Virus record (IMG/VR): IMGVR_UViG_3300017752_000205
Coordinates: 1-21,491 of that record
Length of the DNA: 21,491 nt
Direction: 5' to 3' (one strand)
DNA from: a virus
Under the pieces are notes generated by a model. It did no database searches, was not told where the DNA came from, and was given only the letters and a program-made list of their open reading frames with translations. How positions within the stretch are numbered: position 1 is the first letter of the stretch; each line of letters opens with the position of its first letter. A program made the translations under genes and the position numbers. Shown one piece after another: positions 12,730-19,541 of this stretch.

Positions 12730-12744
12730 ATAGATACGCAAGAG
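12730..12744 (+). repeat. Shared 15-mer ATAGATACGCAAGAG in the virion-operon leader
   Basis: Second copy of the 15-mer present on the minus strand at 8963-8977. Here it lies a few bases after the expected transcription start. Its GCAAGAG part pairs with CTCTTGC at 12781-12787, so it could take part in a leader stem. Confidence 0.5.
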
Positions 12745-12820
12745 TTAAACGCAAAAGAATTATTATCTTTAAGTGATTATCTCTTGCAATGACTGTTGCG
12801 ATAACTACAGAGTACTGTAT

Positions 12821-13195
12821 ATGACAGAGAATACTCCAACCAAAAGAATTGGAAGGCCCCCTAAGAGTGATGTTGAGTCCAAAAAGGTGGGCAATCGCGT
12901 CAAACGAGGAAGACCCCCCGGCGATGCGGCGGCAATCAATGAGATGAAAGCTCGATTGTTAGCCAGTCCGAAGTCTCGAAAGGTACTAGATAGTATTGTT
13001 AACGCCGCATTAGATGATGAACACAAGAATCAAGCAGCGGCATGGAAATTATTAATGGATCGTATGCTACCTGTAAGTTATTTTGAAAAGGATGCAAGCG
13101 GTGGTAGGTCATCTGTCAACATTACGATCACTGGTGTAGGTAGTGAGGCAACTATCAACACTGAAACTGAAGGAGAGATTATAGATCATGAGTGA
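12821..13195 (+). CDS. terS: Terminase small subunit (probable)
   Basis: From ATG 12821 the protein is 124 residues. It opens with two AT-hook-like basic motifs (RIGRPPK and KRGRPPG), then a conserved-looking block ARLLASPKSRKVLDSIVNAA and DEHKNQAAAWKLLMDRMLP, recalling the small packaging protein that precedes TerL in marine podoviruses. It would recognise phage DNA and load the large subunit. The frame is open upstream to a GTG at 12773, but no SD supports that and the added Cys-rich residues look unlike the family. The AT-hook-like motifs suit binding of AT-rich DNA. It overlaps the next gene by 8 nt. Confidence 0.72.
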   Translation: MTENTPTKRIGRPPKSDVESKKVGNRVKRGRPPGDAAAINEMKARLLASPKSRKVLDSIVNAALDDEHKNQAAAWKLLMDRMLPVSYFEKDASGGRSSVNITITGVGSEATINTETEGEIIDHE

Positions 13196-13841
13196 AGCTC
13201 AAAGAATTTTAAATCTAATAGCAGAAGAAAAGGAAATGTCTCCTAATGTGATTGCTGATGCGATGAATAAGATTGCATATCATGAAAGTTGGGACTCAAA
13301 AAAGCGCAGGGGCATTATTCCTAATCGCGTTCAGACGGGAAACGGTCCCGGACGTGGTGCGTTCCAGTATGAAATCGGAAAAGGTAAGTCTGCTGAAGTA
13401 GGTCTTAATAGAATCAAAGCGTTCTATAAGGATGTACTAAAAGAAGAACCACCTGAGTGGGTGCAAGAGTTGCCAATTGATTATAATCCTGCTGAGTTAG
13501 ACTTGGATCAACAACAAGTATTATTTCTTGCAGACCATCGCATGCGTCCTCGTTCTGATTTTAAAAAGCTAGAAAAGATGGACGTTGATGAATGGTGGGG
13601 TAAATACCATCAGACAAAGAATGATCCAAGTAAGCGTGTAAAATTTAAAAATCATGCGGAATTGTATGAAGCAGATCTCTTAGGAGCTCCCGGATTCCAA
13701 GACATTCCTGTACCTCCAACAGAGCCGGGTCGTTTGGATTTTGAGTTACCTCCGATGCCTGCACAGCCTGCTGAAGAACCGCAGGTGGTATCGGAGGATG
13801 AAGTCATGGGCCGTCAAGTTTATTTGGATCGTCTCTTTTGA
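13188..13841 (+). CDS. Lysozyme/transglycosylase-like protein between the terminase genes
   Basis: The 217-residue protein has a lysozyme-superfamily look: E33 in AYHESW as a candidate catalytic acid, followed 20-odd residues later by GPGRGAFQYEIG, which resembles the G-x-x-G-x-x-Q block of lytic transglycosylases. The rest is helical with a proline-rich tail (VPPTEPGRLDFELPPMPAQP). It may cut peptidoglycan as a virion-associated or lysis enzyme. No signal peptide is seen. It lies between TerS (8-nt overlap) and TerL (4-nt overlap), an unusual site for a lysin, so a structural role is also possible. Confidence 0.55.
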   Translation: MSEAQRILNLIAEEKEMSPNVIADAMNKIAYHESWDSKKRRGIIPNRVQTGNGPGRGAFQYEIGKGKSAEVGLNRIKAFYKDVLKEEPPEWVQELPIDYNPAELDLDQQQVLFLADHRMRPRSDFKKLEKMDVDEWWGKYHQTKNDPSKRVKFKNHAELYEADLLGAPGFQDIPVPPTEPGRLDFELPPMPAQPAEEPQVVSEDEVMGRQVYLDRLF

Positions 13842-15094
13842 CAGATCTTAATGTAGAACTACTACCGTGGCAACAAGATGTCTTTGAAGATAAGACACGG
13901 TTTAAGATTGTTGCGGCAGGAAGACGTACAGGTAAATCACGGCTCGCGGCTTGGCAGTTAATTATCTATGCACTGCAGACAAACCGTGGTCATGTGTTCT
14001 ATGTCGCCCCTACTCAGGGACAGGCTCGTGACATTATGTGGTCTACTCTGCTAGAGTTAGCGCATCCTGTTATCAAGAGTTCACATATTAACAACTTGCA
14101 GATCACGTTGATTAATGGTTGCACTATCTCATTGAAGGGTGCTGACAGACCAGAGACAATGCGTGGTGTATCCCTTAAGTTCCTTGTTATGGACGAATAT
14201 GCGGATATGAAGCCTAGTGTTTGGGAGCAAATCCTTCGTCCTGCGCTAGCTGACCAAAAAGGTGAGGCCATATTTATTGGTACGCCAATGGGTCGAAATC
14301 ACTTTTATGAACTGTATAAGTATGCGGAGCTTGAAGATGATGACAGCTATAAAGCATGGCATTATACATCTTATGATAATCCACTTCTCGATCCAGACGA
14401 AATTGATACAGCTAAAAAGTCAATGTCATCGTATGCATTCCGACAAGAGTTTCTCGCTTCCTTTGAGGCAAGTGGTTCTGATATATTTAAAGAGGAGTGG
14501 GTGCAGTTTGATAATGACGAGCCTGAGTTTGGTGATTACTACATTGCAGTTGACCTTGCAGGCTTTGCAGATGTTGCGCAAGCAACCAAGTCCAAAAACA
14601 CCAAGCTAGATGAAACAGCAATTGTTGTTGTCAAAGCAAACGAAGATGGTTGGTGGGTTGCAGATATTATTCATGGTCGTTGGGATATTAAAAAAACAGC
14701 CAAGAAAATCTTTGACGCTGTGAATGCGTATCAACCTATAGCTGTTGGTATTGAGAAAGGCGCATTGAAGAATGCTGTACTTCCTTATCTCACAGATATT
14801 ATGAAATCTGGGCAGAGGTTCTTTCGGGTAGAAGAACTTACACATGGTAACAAAAAGAAGACTGACCGTGTGGTGTGGGGATTACAAGGACGCTTTGAAC
14901 ATGGACAGATAGTGTTAAACAAAGGAGAATGGAATGCACCGTTTATGGATCAGTTGTTTCAGTTTCCAAATGCTTTAGTACACGATGACTTGGTTGATGC
15001 ACTAGCATACATTGACCAACTTGCAAAGGTTTCGTATCACTACGATTACGAAGAAGATGAGTTTGAAATTTTAGACCCTGTGGCAGGATATTAA
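13838..15094 (+). CDS. terL: Terminase large subunit
   Basis: The packaging motor ATPase-nuclease, 418 residues. The ATPase has a Walker A variant AAGRRTGKS (26-34), Walker B FLVMDE (D119/E120) and the coupling motif IGTP (147-150). The C-terminal RNase H-like nuclease has D239 in YIAVDLAG, E306 in VGIEKGAL and D383/D384/D387 in VHDDLVDA. It cuts and pumps DNA through the portal. It starts with TTG, which overlaps the previous stop (TTGA); no in-frame ATG lies near, and the first residues (TDLNVELLPWQQDVF) look like a real TerL start. It is shorter than T7 gp19. The portal gene follows after one base. Confidence 0.95.
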   Translation: MTDLNVELLPWQQDVFEDKTRFKIVAAGRRTGKSRLAAWQLIIYALQTNRGHVFYVAPTQGQARDIMWSTLLELAHPVIKSSHINNLQITLINGCTISLKGADRPETMRGVSLKFLVMDEYADMKPSVWEQILRPALADQKGEAIFIGTPMGRNHFYELYKYAELEDDDSYKAWHYTSYDNPLLDPDEIDTAKKSMSSYAFRQEFLASFEASGSDIFKEEWVQFDNDEPEFGDYYIAVDLAGFADVAQATKSKNTKLDETAIVVVKANEDGWWVADIIHGRWDIKKTAKKIFDAVNAYQPIAVGIEKGALKNAVLPYLTDIMKSGQRFFRVEELTHGNKKKTDRVVWGLQGRFEHGQIVLNKGEWNAPFMDQLFQFPNALVHDDLVDALAYIDQLAKVSYHYDYEEDEFEILDPVAGY

Positions 15095-15095
15095 C

Positions 15096-17051
15096 ATGGA
15101 CTATGATCACAATCAAGAAGACCCCGGTTCACTGGAAGGTTGGGTAATCCACAAATGCAACCAGTGGCGTGACCACTTTGAGTCAAACTACCAAGAAAAG
15201 TTTGATGAGTATTATCGTTTATGGCGTGGTATCTGGGCTGAAGAAGACTCAATGCGTGCGTCAGAGCGTTCACGGCTTATCTCTCCTGCATTACAACAAG
15301 CTGTCGAGTCTAGCGTAGCAGAAGTTGAAGAAGCTACTTTTGGTCGTGGTAAGTTCTTTGACATTAAAGACGACATGCAAGATCCTAACCAAGGCGACAT
15401 TCAATTTGTACGTGAGCAACTCACAGAAGACTTTAACTTTGTGGGTGTGCGGAAGCAGATTGCTGAGTGCTTGATTAACTCTGCCGTGTTTGGTACAGGT
15501 ATTGGAGAGATCGTAGGATACGAAGTCAAGGACTTTAGACCTGCAACTCAACCAATCATGGACGGTGAGATGCAAGCAGTTGGTGTAATGGAAACAACAC
15601 GTACTGTATTCAACTTGCGCCCTGTGATGCCACAAAACTTCTTGATTGATCCTGTCGCAACCAACATCAAGGATGCACTGGGCGTTGCAATTGACGAGTT
15701 CGTTCCTTACCATCAAGTCAAGCAGTTGCAAGAGCAAGGTGTTTATAATGACGTTGAGATTGCCACAGCGGCTCCTGACAGCGACTTAGAACCTGACCAA
15801 GACCTGACCTACTATACTGATGATAAAGTACGTCTGACGAAGTACTACGGCCTTGTACCTCGTGATATGTTTGAAGAAGCAGTTTACGAAATAGAAGACG
15901 ATGAGATTGCTGAAGACGGTCCAGAATATGTAGAAGCAATTATTGTAATTGCTAACGGTGGTACTCTTCTTAAAGCGGAAGAGAATCCATTCATGATGCA
16001 GGATCGCCCTGTTGTGGCTTTCCCTTGGGATGTAGTACCGGGACGGTTCTGGGGACGTGGTGTATGCGAGAAAGGATATAATGCGCAGAAAGCTTTGGAC
16101 ACGGAACTACGCGCACGTATTGATGCCTTGGCATTGACTGTACATCCAATGATGGCTGTGGACGCTTCTAGGCTCCCTCGTGGTGCTAAGTTGGAAGTAC
16201 GTCCGGGTAAAGCAATCTTGACTAATGGTAATCCTGCAGAAATCTTACAACCATTTAACTTTGGTACACTTGATCCGAATACATTTAACCAAGCCGCTAA
16301 CTTACAACAAATGGTTCAGATGGCTACAGGTGCAATCGATGCCGCAGGTATTCCGGGTTCAATTAATGGTGATGCAACAGCGGCAGGTATTTCAATGTCA
16401 CTAGGGGCTATCATTAAACGGCACAAGCGTACATTGATTAACTTCCAAGAATCATTCTTGATTCCTATGGTTGCAAAGATCGCACATCGGTATATGCAGT
16501 TTGATCCTGAGCGTTATCCTGCAAAAGACTTTAAGTTTATTACTACCTCTTCATTGGGTATTATTGCTCGTGAATATGAAGTAACACAACTTGTACAACT
16601 TTTGCAAACGATGAGTCCTCAATCTCCTATGTACCCAATGTTAATTGAGTCTATTGTAGATAACATGAATCTCAGTAATCGTGAAGAAATCATTGAAGGG
16701 TTACGCCAAGCGAATCAGCCTGATCCACAGCAACAAGCTTTACAACAACAAACAGTGGAAATGGAAATTGCGCAAAAGCAAATGACTATTCAAAACATTC
16801 AAGCGCAGAATGAAGAGATCATGTCTCGTGTTCGTCAGAATGAAGTTGAGACTCAGTTGCTTCCTGAAGATGCGCAGACTAAACGTATTGCGGCAATGTC
16901 TAAGGGCGTGAATGTCAAAGACGAAACTGATAAAGAATTTGAGCGCAGAGCTAAACTTGCAGAGCTTGTACTCAAAGAACGTGAAATTGCAAGTAAAGAA
17001 GATATAGTCGAACAACAGATGAGGCAATCAAATGGTAGTAACCAAGCGTGA
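15096..17051 (+). CDS. Portal (head-tail connector) protein
   Basis: The 651-residue product has features of podovirus portals: an N-terminal helical part (WVIHKCNQWRDHFESNYQEK), LISPALQQAVESSVAEVEEA, an AFGTGI-type segment (INSAVFGTGIGEIVGY), VPGRFWGRGVCEKGYNAQKA, then the long crown/barrel region with a Gln-rich coiled C-terminus (QQQTVEMEIAQKQMTIQNIQ). The dodecameric ring forms the DNA channel at the head vertex. Its place between TerL and the scaffold agrees. AGGA is 9 nt before the ATG. The last 20 nt overlap a 51-aa ORF. Confidence 0.9.
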   Translation: MDYDHNQEDPGSLEGWVIHKCNQWRDHFESNYQEKFDEYYRLWRGIWAEEDSMRASERSRLISPALQQAVESSVAEVEEATFGRGKFFDIKDDMQDPNQGDIQFVREQLTEDFNFVGVRKQIAECLINSAVFGTGIGEIVGYEVKDFRPATQPIMDGEMQAVGVMETTRTVFNLRPVMPQNFLIDPVATNIKDALGVAIDEFVPYHQVKQLQEQGVYNDVEIATAAPDSDLEPDQDLTYYTDDKVRLTKYYGLVPRDMFEEAVYEIEDDEIAEDGPEYVEAIIVIANGGTLLKAEENPFMMQDRPVVAFPWDVVPGRFWGRGVCEKGYNAQKALDTELRARIDALALTVHPMMAVDASRLPRGAKLEVRPGKAILTNGNPAEILQPFNFGTLDPNTFNQAANLQQMVQMATGAIDAAGIPGSINGDATAAGISMSLGAIIKRHKRTLINFQESFLIPMVAKIAHRYMQFDPERYPAKDFKFITTSSLGIIAREYEVTQLVQLLQTMSPQSPMYPMLIESIVDNMNLSNREEIIEGLRQANQPDPQQQALQQQTVEMEIAQKQMTIQNIQAQNEEIMSRVRQNEVETQLLPEDAQTKRIAAMSKGVNVKDETDKEFERRAKLAELVLKEREIASKEDIVEQQMRQSNGSNQA

Positions 17052-17187
17052 GTTCCAAGAAATCATTGATCAAATGAATGGTATCTTGACAAAACTTGAC
17101 AGCAGGATTAAAGAATTAGAAGCACAAAAGTCTACCCGTACCACAAAAACAACTAAGAGTCAAGAAAAAGACTTGACAAATTCATAA
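17032..17187 (+). CDS. 51-aa hypothetical protein overlapping the portal end
   Basis: The frame starts MVVTKREFQEIIDQMNGILT, continues KLDSRIKELEAQKS and ends in a Thr/Lys tail (TRTTKTTKSQEKDLTNS). The first 32 residues form an amphipathic helix likely to coil. GAGG lies 7 nt before the ATG, inside the portal gene. The 3' codons contain the -35 box of the promoter at 17173. No family is recognised; a small head or packaging accessory is possible from context. Confidence 0.68.
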   Translation: MVVTKREFQEIIDQMNGILTKLDSRIKELEAQKSTRTTKTTKSQEKDLTNS

Positions 17188-17201
17188 AATTGTGGTATAA
17201 T
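17173..17201 (+). promoter_or_regulatory. Internal sigma-70 promoter ahead of the scaffold and capsid genes
   Basis: A perfect consensus: -35 TTGACA (17173-17178), a 17-nt spacer and -10 TATAAT (17196-17201). Transcription would start near 17208, just ahead of the 77-aa gene, and would raise scaffold and capsid expression above that of portal and terminase. Confidence 0.9.
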
Positions 17202-17228
17202 ATTTGCATCTAACTTAGGAGAAACTCT

Positions 17229-17462
17229 TTGAGTCCCGAAGAACAAAAGTATTACGAAACTTACTTTGATCTTTTCATGACAGATGGTTGGAAACAATTC
17301 ATGGAAGAGATCAATGAAATTCTTGATAGACATCGTATAGAAGATATTAAGAATGAAACACATTTAGCGTTTGTCAAAGGTGAACGCGATGCTCTGTTTA
17401 GAGTGAGACGCTTTGAGACAGGCATTAAATCAGCTTATGACGTATTGCAGGAGCAAAAATAA
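17229..17462 (+). CDS. 77-aa hypothetical protein (TTG start)
   Basis: The protein reads SPEEQKYYETYFDLFMTDGW after the initiator, with a helical acidic body (QFMEEINEILDRHRIEDIKN, then FVKGERDALFRVRRFE). Similar short proteins lie between portal and scaffold in other marine podoviruses, by recollection. It could be a head-assembly accessory. The start is TTG with AGGAGA 6 nt upstream and no better in-frame ATG near it. It is the first gene after the 17173 promoter. Its TAA shares a base with the next ATG (TAATG). Confidence 0.78.
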   Translation: MSPEEQKYYETYFDLFMTDGWKQFMEEINEILDRHRIEDIKNETHLAFVKGERDALFRVRRFETGIKSAYDVLQEQK

Positions 17463-17674
17463 TGCTTAGGCGGTACGATTATAAATGCACCGTATGTAAT
17501 TATACAGAAGAAGAATGGGCTGATACTTCAGACTGTGACTTTTCAACCTGTAAAAAATGCGGTGGCAAATCAGTACGGATAATCTCTCCTGTCCGAACAC
17601 ATTTCGTTGGTCACGGTTGGCCGGATAAAGACGATAGGTGGGCTAAGGATCATGAGAGAGCCGCACGTAAATAG
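17462..17674 (+). CDS. FmdB-like zinc-ribbon protein
   Basis: The 70-residue protein has the FmdB-type single zinc ribbon: MLRRYDYKCTVCNYTEEEWA, then a second CKKCGG knuckle, and SVRIISPVRTHFVGHGWPD. The two CxxC pairs would bind one zinc. The family is annotated as regulatory, but phage members next to portal and scaffold genes have no established role; head assembly or transcription effects are both open. CAGGAG is 8 nt before the ATG. Confidence 0.8.
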   Translation: MLRRYDYKCTVCNYTEEEWADTSDCDFSTCKKCGGKSVRIISPVRTHFVGHGWPDKDDRWAKDHERAARK

Positions 17675-17683
17675 TAATCCATA

Positions 17684-18526
17684 ATGGCTAACGCCACGGA
17701 GTTTAACAATATGGCACGTTTTTTAGATGAGAGTCCCGAATATCAACCAGAAGACGGGGAAACACTCGCTACATTAGAAGATGAAGAGGTAGAAGAGCAG
17801 AGTCCTGAAGAGGAACAACCTGCTGAACCTGAAGAGATACAAGAAGCTGAAGACGATATTCCAGAGAAGTATCAGAACAAAGATCTTAAAGATATTGTTA
17901 GGATGCATCAGGAAGCAGAAAAGCTACTTGGTAAACAATCTTCTGAAGTTGTTGAGTTACGTAAGATCGTTGATGATTTCGTTAAGACACAACTAGAAGC
18001 CAAGAATAGCCCACAAGAAGAAGTCGAAGCGTTCGACATATTTGATGACCCTGACAAGTACATTGAACATAAGTTAGCTAATCATCCAAAACTAAAAGAA
18101 GCAGAAGAACTCTCGCGTAGCATGAAGCAACAAGAGATTCTAAATAAACTGCAAAGTTCTCACCCTGATTTTAAAGAGATCATTGAGAGTGAAAAGTTTG
18201 GAGAGTGGGTAACTAAGTCTAAGGTACGAACAGAATTATACCAACGCGCAGATCAACGGTTTGATTTCGATGCGGCTGATGAACTTCTCACATCGTGGAA
18301 GGAACGTCAGAACATTGTTAAAGAAACCACTGAAATGCAAAAGACAGATCGCAAGCGTCAGCTTAAGTCTGCTTCAACTGGTAATGTTTCTGGGTCTGGT
18401 GAGTCATCTAGTCGTAAAGTCTATCGGCGTGCTGATATTATTAAACTTATGCAAACAGACCCTAACAGATATCAAGATATGGCGGCTGAGATTCGCCAAG
18501 CATATGCTGAGGGTCGCGTCAAATAG
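17684..18526 (+). CDS. Capsid scaffolding protein
   Basis: A 280-residue, very acidic, helical protein directly ahead of the major capsid gene, which fits a podovirus scaffold (T7 gp9 role). The N-terminal third is Glu-rich (EDEEVEEQSPEEEQPAEPEE). The middle holds coiled-coil helices (EKLLGKQSSEVVELRKIVDD). The C-terminus is basic with a Ser/Gly linker (SASTGNVSGSGESSSRKVYR) and a final helix, the usual capsid-binding end. It guides shell assembly and then leaves. Start: ATG 17684 has no good SD; ATG 17711 (residue 10) has GGAG 9 nt upstream and may be the real start. Confidence 0.85.
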   Translation: MANATEFNNMARFLDESPEYQPEDGETLATLEDEEVEEQSPEEEQPAEPEEIQEAEDDIPEKYQNKDLKDIVRMHQEAEKLLGKQSSEVVELRKIVDDFVKTQLEAKNSPQEEVEAFDIFDDPDKYIEHKLANHPKLKEAEELSRSMKQQEILNKLQSSHPDFKEIIESEKFGEWVTKSKVRTELYQRADQRFDFDAADELLTSWKERQNIVKETTEMQKTDRKRQLKSASTGNVSGSGESSSRKVYRRADIIKLMQTDPNRYQDMAAEIRQAYAEGRVK

Positions 18527-18543
18527 CCTAGGAGATATTTACA

Positions 18544-19479
18544 ATGGCAAACTTAACTCCCGCAAGTAACAATACCGTTACTGCAGCAAACGCAGGCACG
18601 TTCATCCCAGAACTGTGGTCAGATGAAATCATTGCGGCGTATAAGCAGAACCTCGTTCTCGCTAACCTCGTAAACACAATGCCTATGACTGGTAAGAAAG
18701 GTGACACTCTTCACATTCCTAAGCCTACTCGTGGTTCGGCCAATGCTAAGACAGCGGCTGATACTGTAACAATTCAGCAGACTGCTAACACAGAAGTGCA
18801 AGTAGTTATCAACAATCATTACGAATATTCTCGTTTGATTGAAGACATTGCAGAAGTACAAGCGTTGGATTCACTCCGTCGTTTCTACACTGACGATGCA
18901 GGTTACGCTCTTGCTAAGCAAGTCGATGACGATCTGTTCGCAGAGTTGTTGAACGTTTCAAACGATGGACAGACTGCTGATGGTACTGATACTACTAAGT
19001 CGCACTACCAGATTAACGGTGCCTCTGATGTCTTGATTGACTATAATGACTCCACTGCTCTTGAAGCATTTTCTGATGCGGCTTTCCGCAACATGATTCA
19101 ACGGTTGGATGATGCTGATGTTCCTATGGACGGACGTTGTTTAATTATTCCTCCTGTGATTCGCAACACTATCATGGGCATTGAGCGTTACGTGTCTTCT
19201 GATTTTGTCAACGGTCGTGGTGTTAATAATGGACAGATTGGTCAGCTTTACGGTGTAGACGTTTACGTTACATCTAATGCTCCAACTGTCACTGGCTCTA
19301 ATACTTCTGGCCGTGTAGCAACTATCATGCACAAGGACGCTTTTGTTCTTGCTGAGCAGATGGCTGTTCGTTCACAGACTCAGTACAAGCAAGAGTTCCT
19401 TGCTAACCTCTTCACTGCAGATACTCTGTACGGTACTAAGGTACTCCGTGAAGAAAACGTACTTTCAGTAGTAGTTTAA
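18544..19479 (+). CDS. Major capsid protein
   Basis: The 311-residue protein begins MANLTPASNNTVTAANAGTF, then has FIPELWSDEIIAAYKQNLVL, an N-terminal arm and helix typical of HK97-fold phage coat proteins, followed by a strand with GDTLHIPKPTRG and the helical spine (DDAGYALAKQVDDDLFAELL). The C-terminal part (MAVRSQTQYKQEFLANLFTA, then YGTKVLREENVLSVVV) is a common marine-phage capsid ending. It forms the icosahedral shell over the preceding scaffold. AGGAG is 9 nt before the ATG, consistent with high expression. A GC hairpin follows the gene. Confidence 0.93.
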   Translation: MANLTPASNNTVTAANAGTFIPELWSDEIIAAYKQNLVLANLVNTMPMTGKKGDTLHIPKPTRGSANAKTAADTVTIQQTANTEVQVVINNHYEYSRLIEDIAEVQALDSLRRFYTDDAGYALAKQVDDDLFAELLNVSNDGQTADGTDTTKSHYQINGASDVLIDYNDSTALEAFSDAAFRNMIQRLDDADVPMDGRCLIIPPVIRNTIMGIERYVSSDFVNGRGVNNGQIGQLYGVDVYVTSNAPTVTGSNTSGRVATIMHKDAFVLAEQMAVRSQTQYKQEFLANLFTADTLYGTKVLREENVLSVVV

Positions 19480-19490
19480 TCTACTGATCC

Positions 19491-19514
19491 GGGGGAGTCT
19501 ACTCAGGCTCCCCT
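19491..19514 (+). terminator. Probable intrinsic terminator after the capsid gene
   Basis: GGGGAG (19492-19497) pairs with CTCCCC (19508-19513) across a 10-nt loop, then TGTCTTATTC. The stem is good but the U-run is broken, so partial termination is likely. It would set capsid mRNA above fiber mRNA. Confidence 0.6.
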
Positions 19515-19541
19515 GTCTTATTCAATAAACTGGAGATGTGA

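Larger units (their letters stand above)
12198..12820. promoter_or_regulatory. Divergent control region between the early and virion operons
   Basis: About 620 bp without an assured gene separates leftward and rightward transcription. It holds two copies of the TTTAAGyATGCTTAAA palindrome, a TTGGGA/TCCCAA inverted repeat, a GC palindrome ACCCCCGGGGGT, a direct repeat CGTGCCA near 12436 and 12459, an AT-rich stretch around 12540-12605 and a strong rightward promoter at 12690. I found no convincing leftward sigma-70 promoter; a weak TTGATA with 17-nt spacing to TATTTC lies near 12402-12430 on the minus strand. An origin of replication could lie here, but there is no DnaA box or other proof. Confidence 0.75.

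Noticed and set aside
12198-12820. tRNA, CRISPR array or attachment site in the control region
   Set aside because: No cloverleaf, no regularly spaced direct repeats and no integrase nearby. The palindromes are too few and irregularly spaced for an array.
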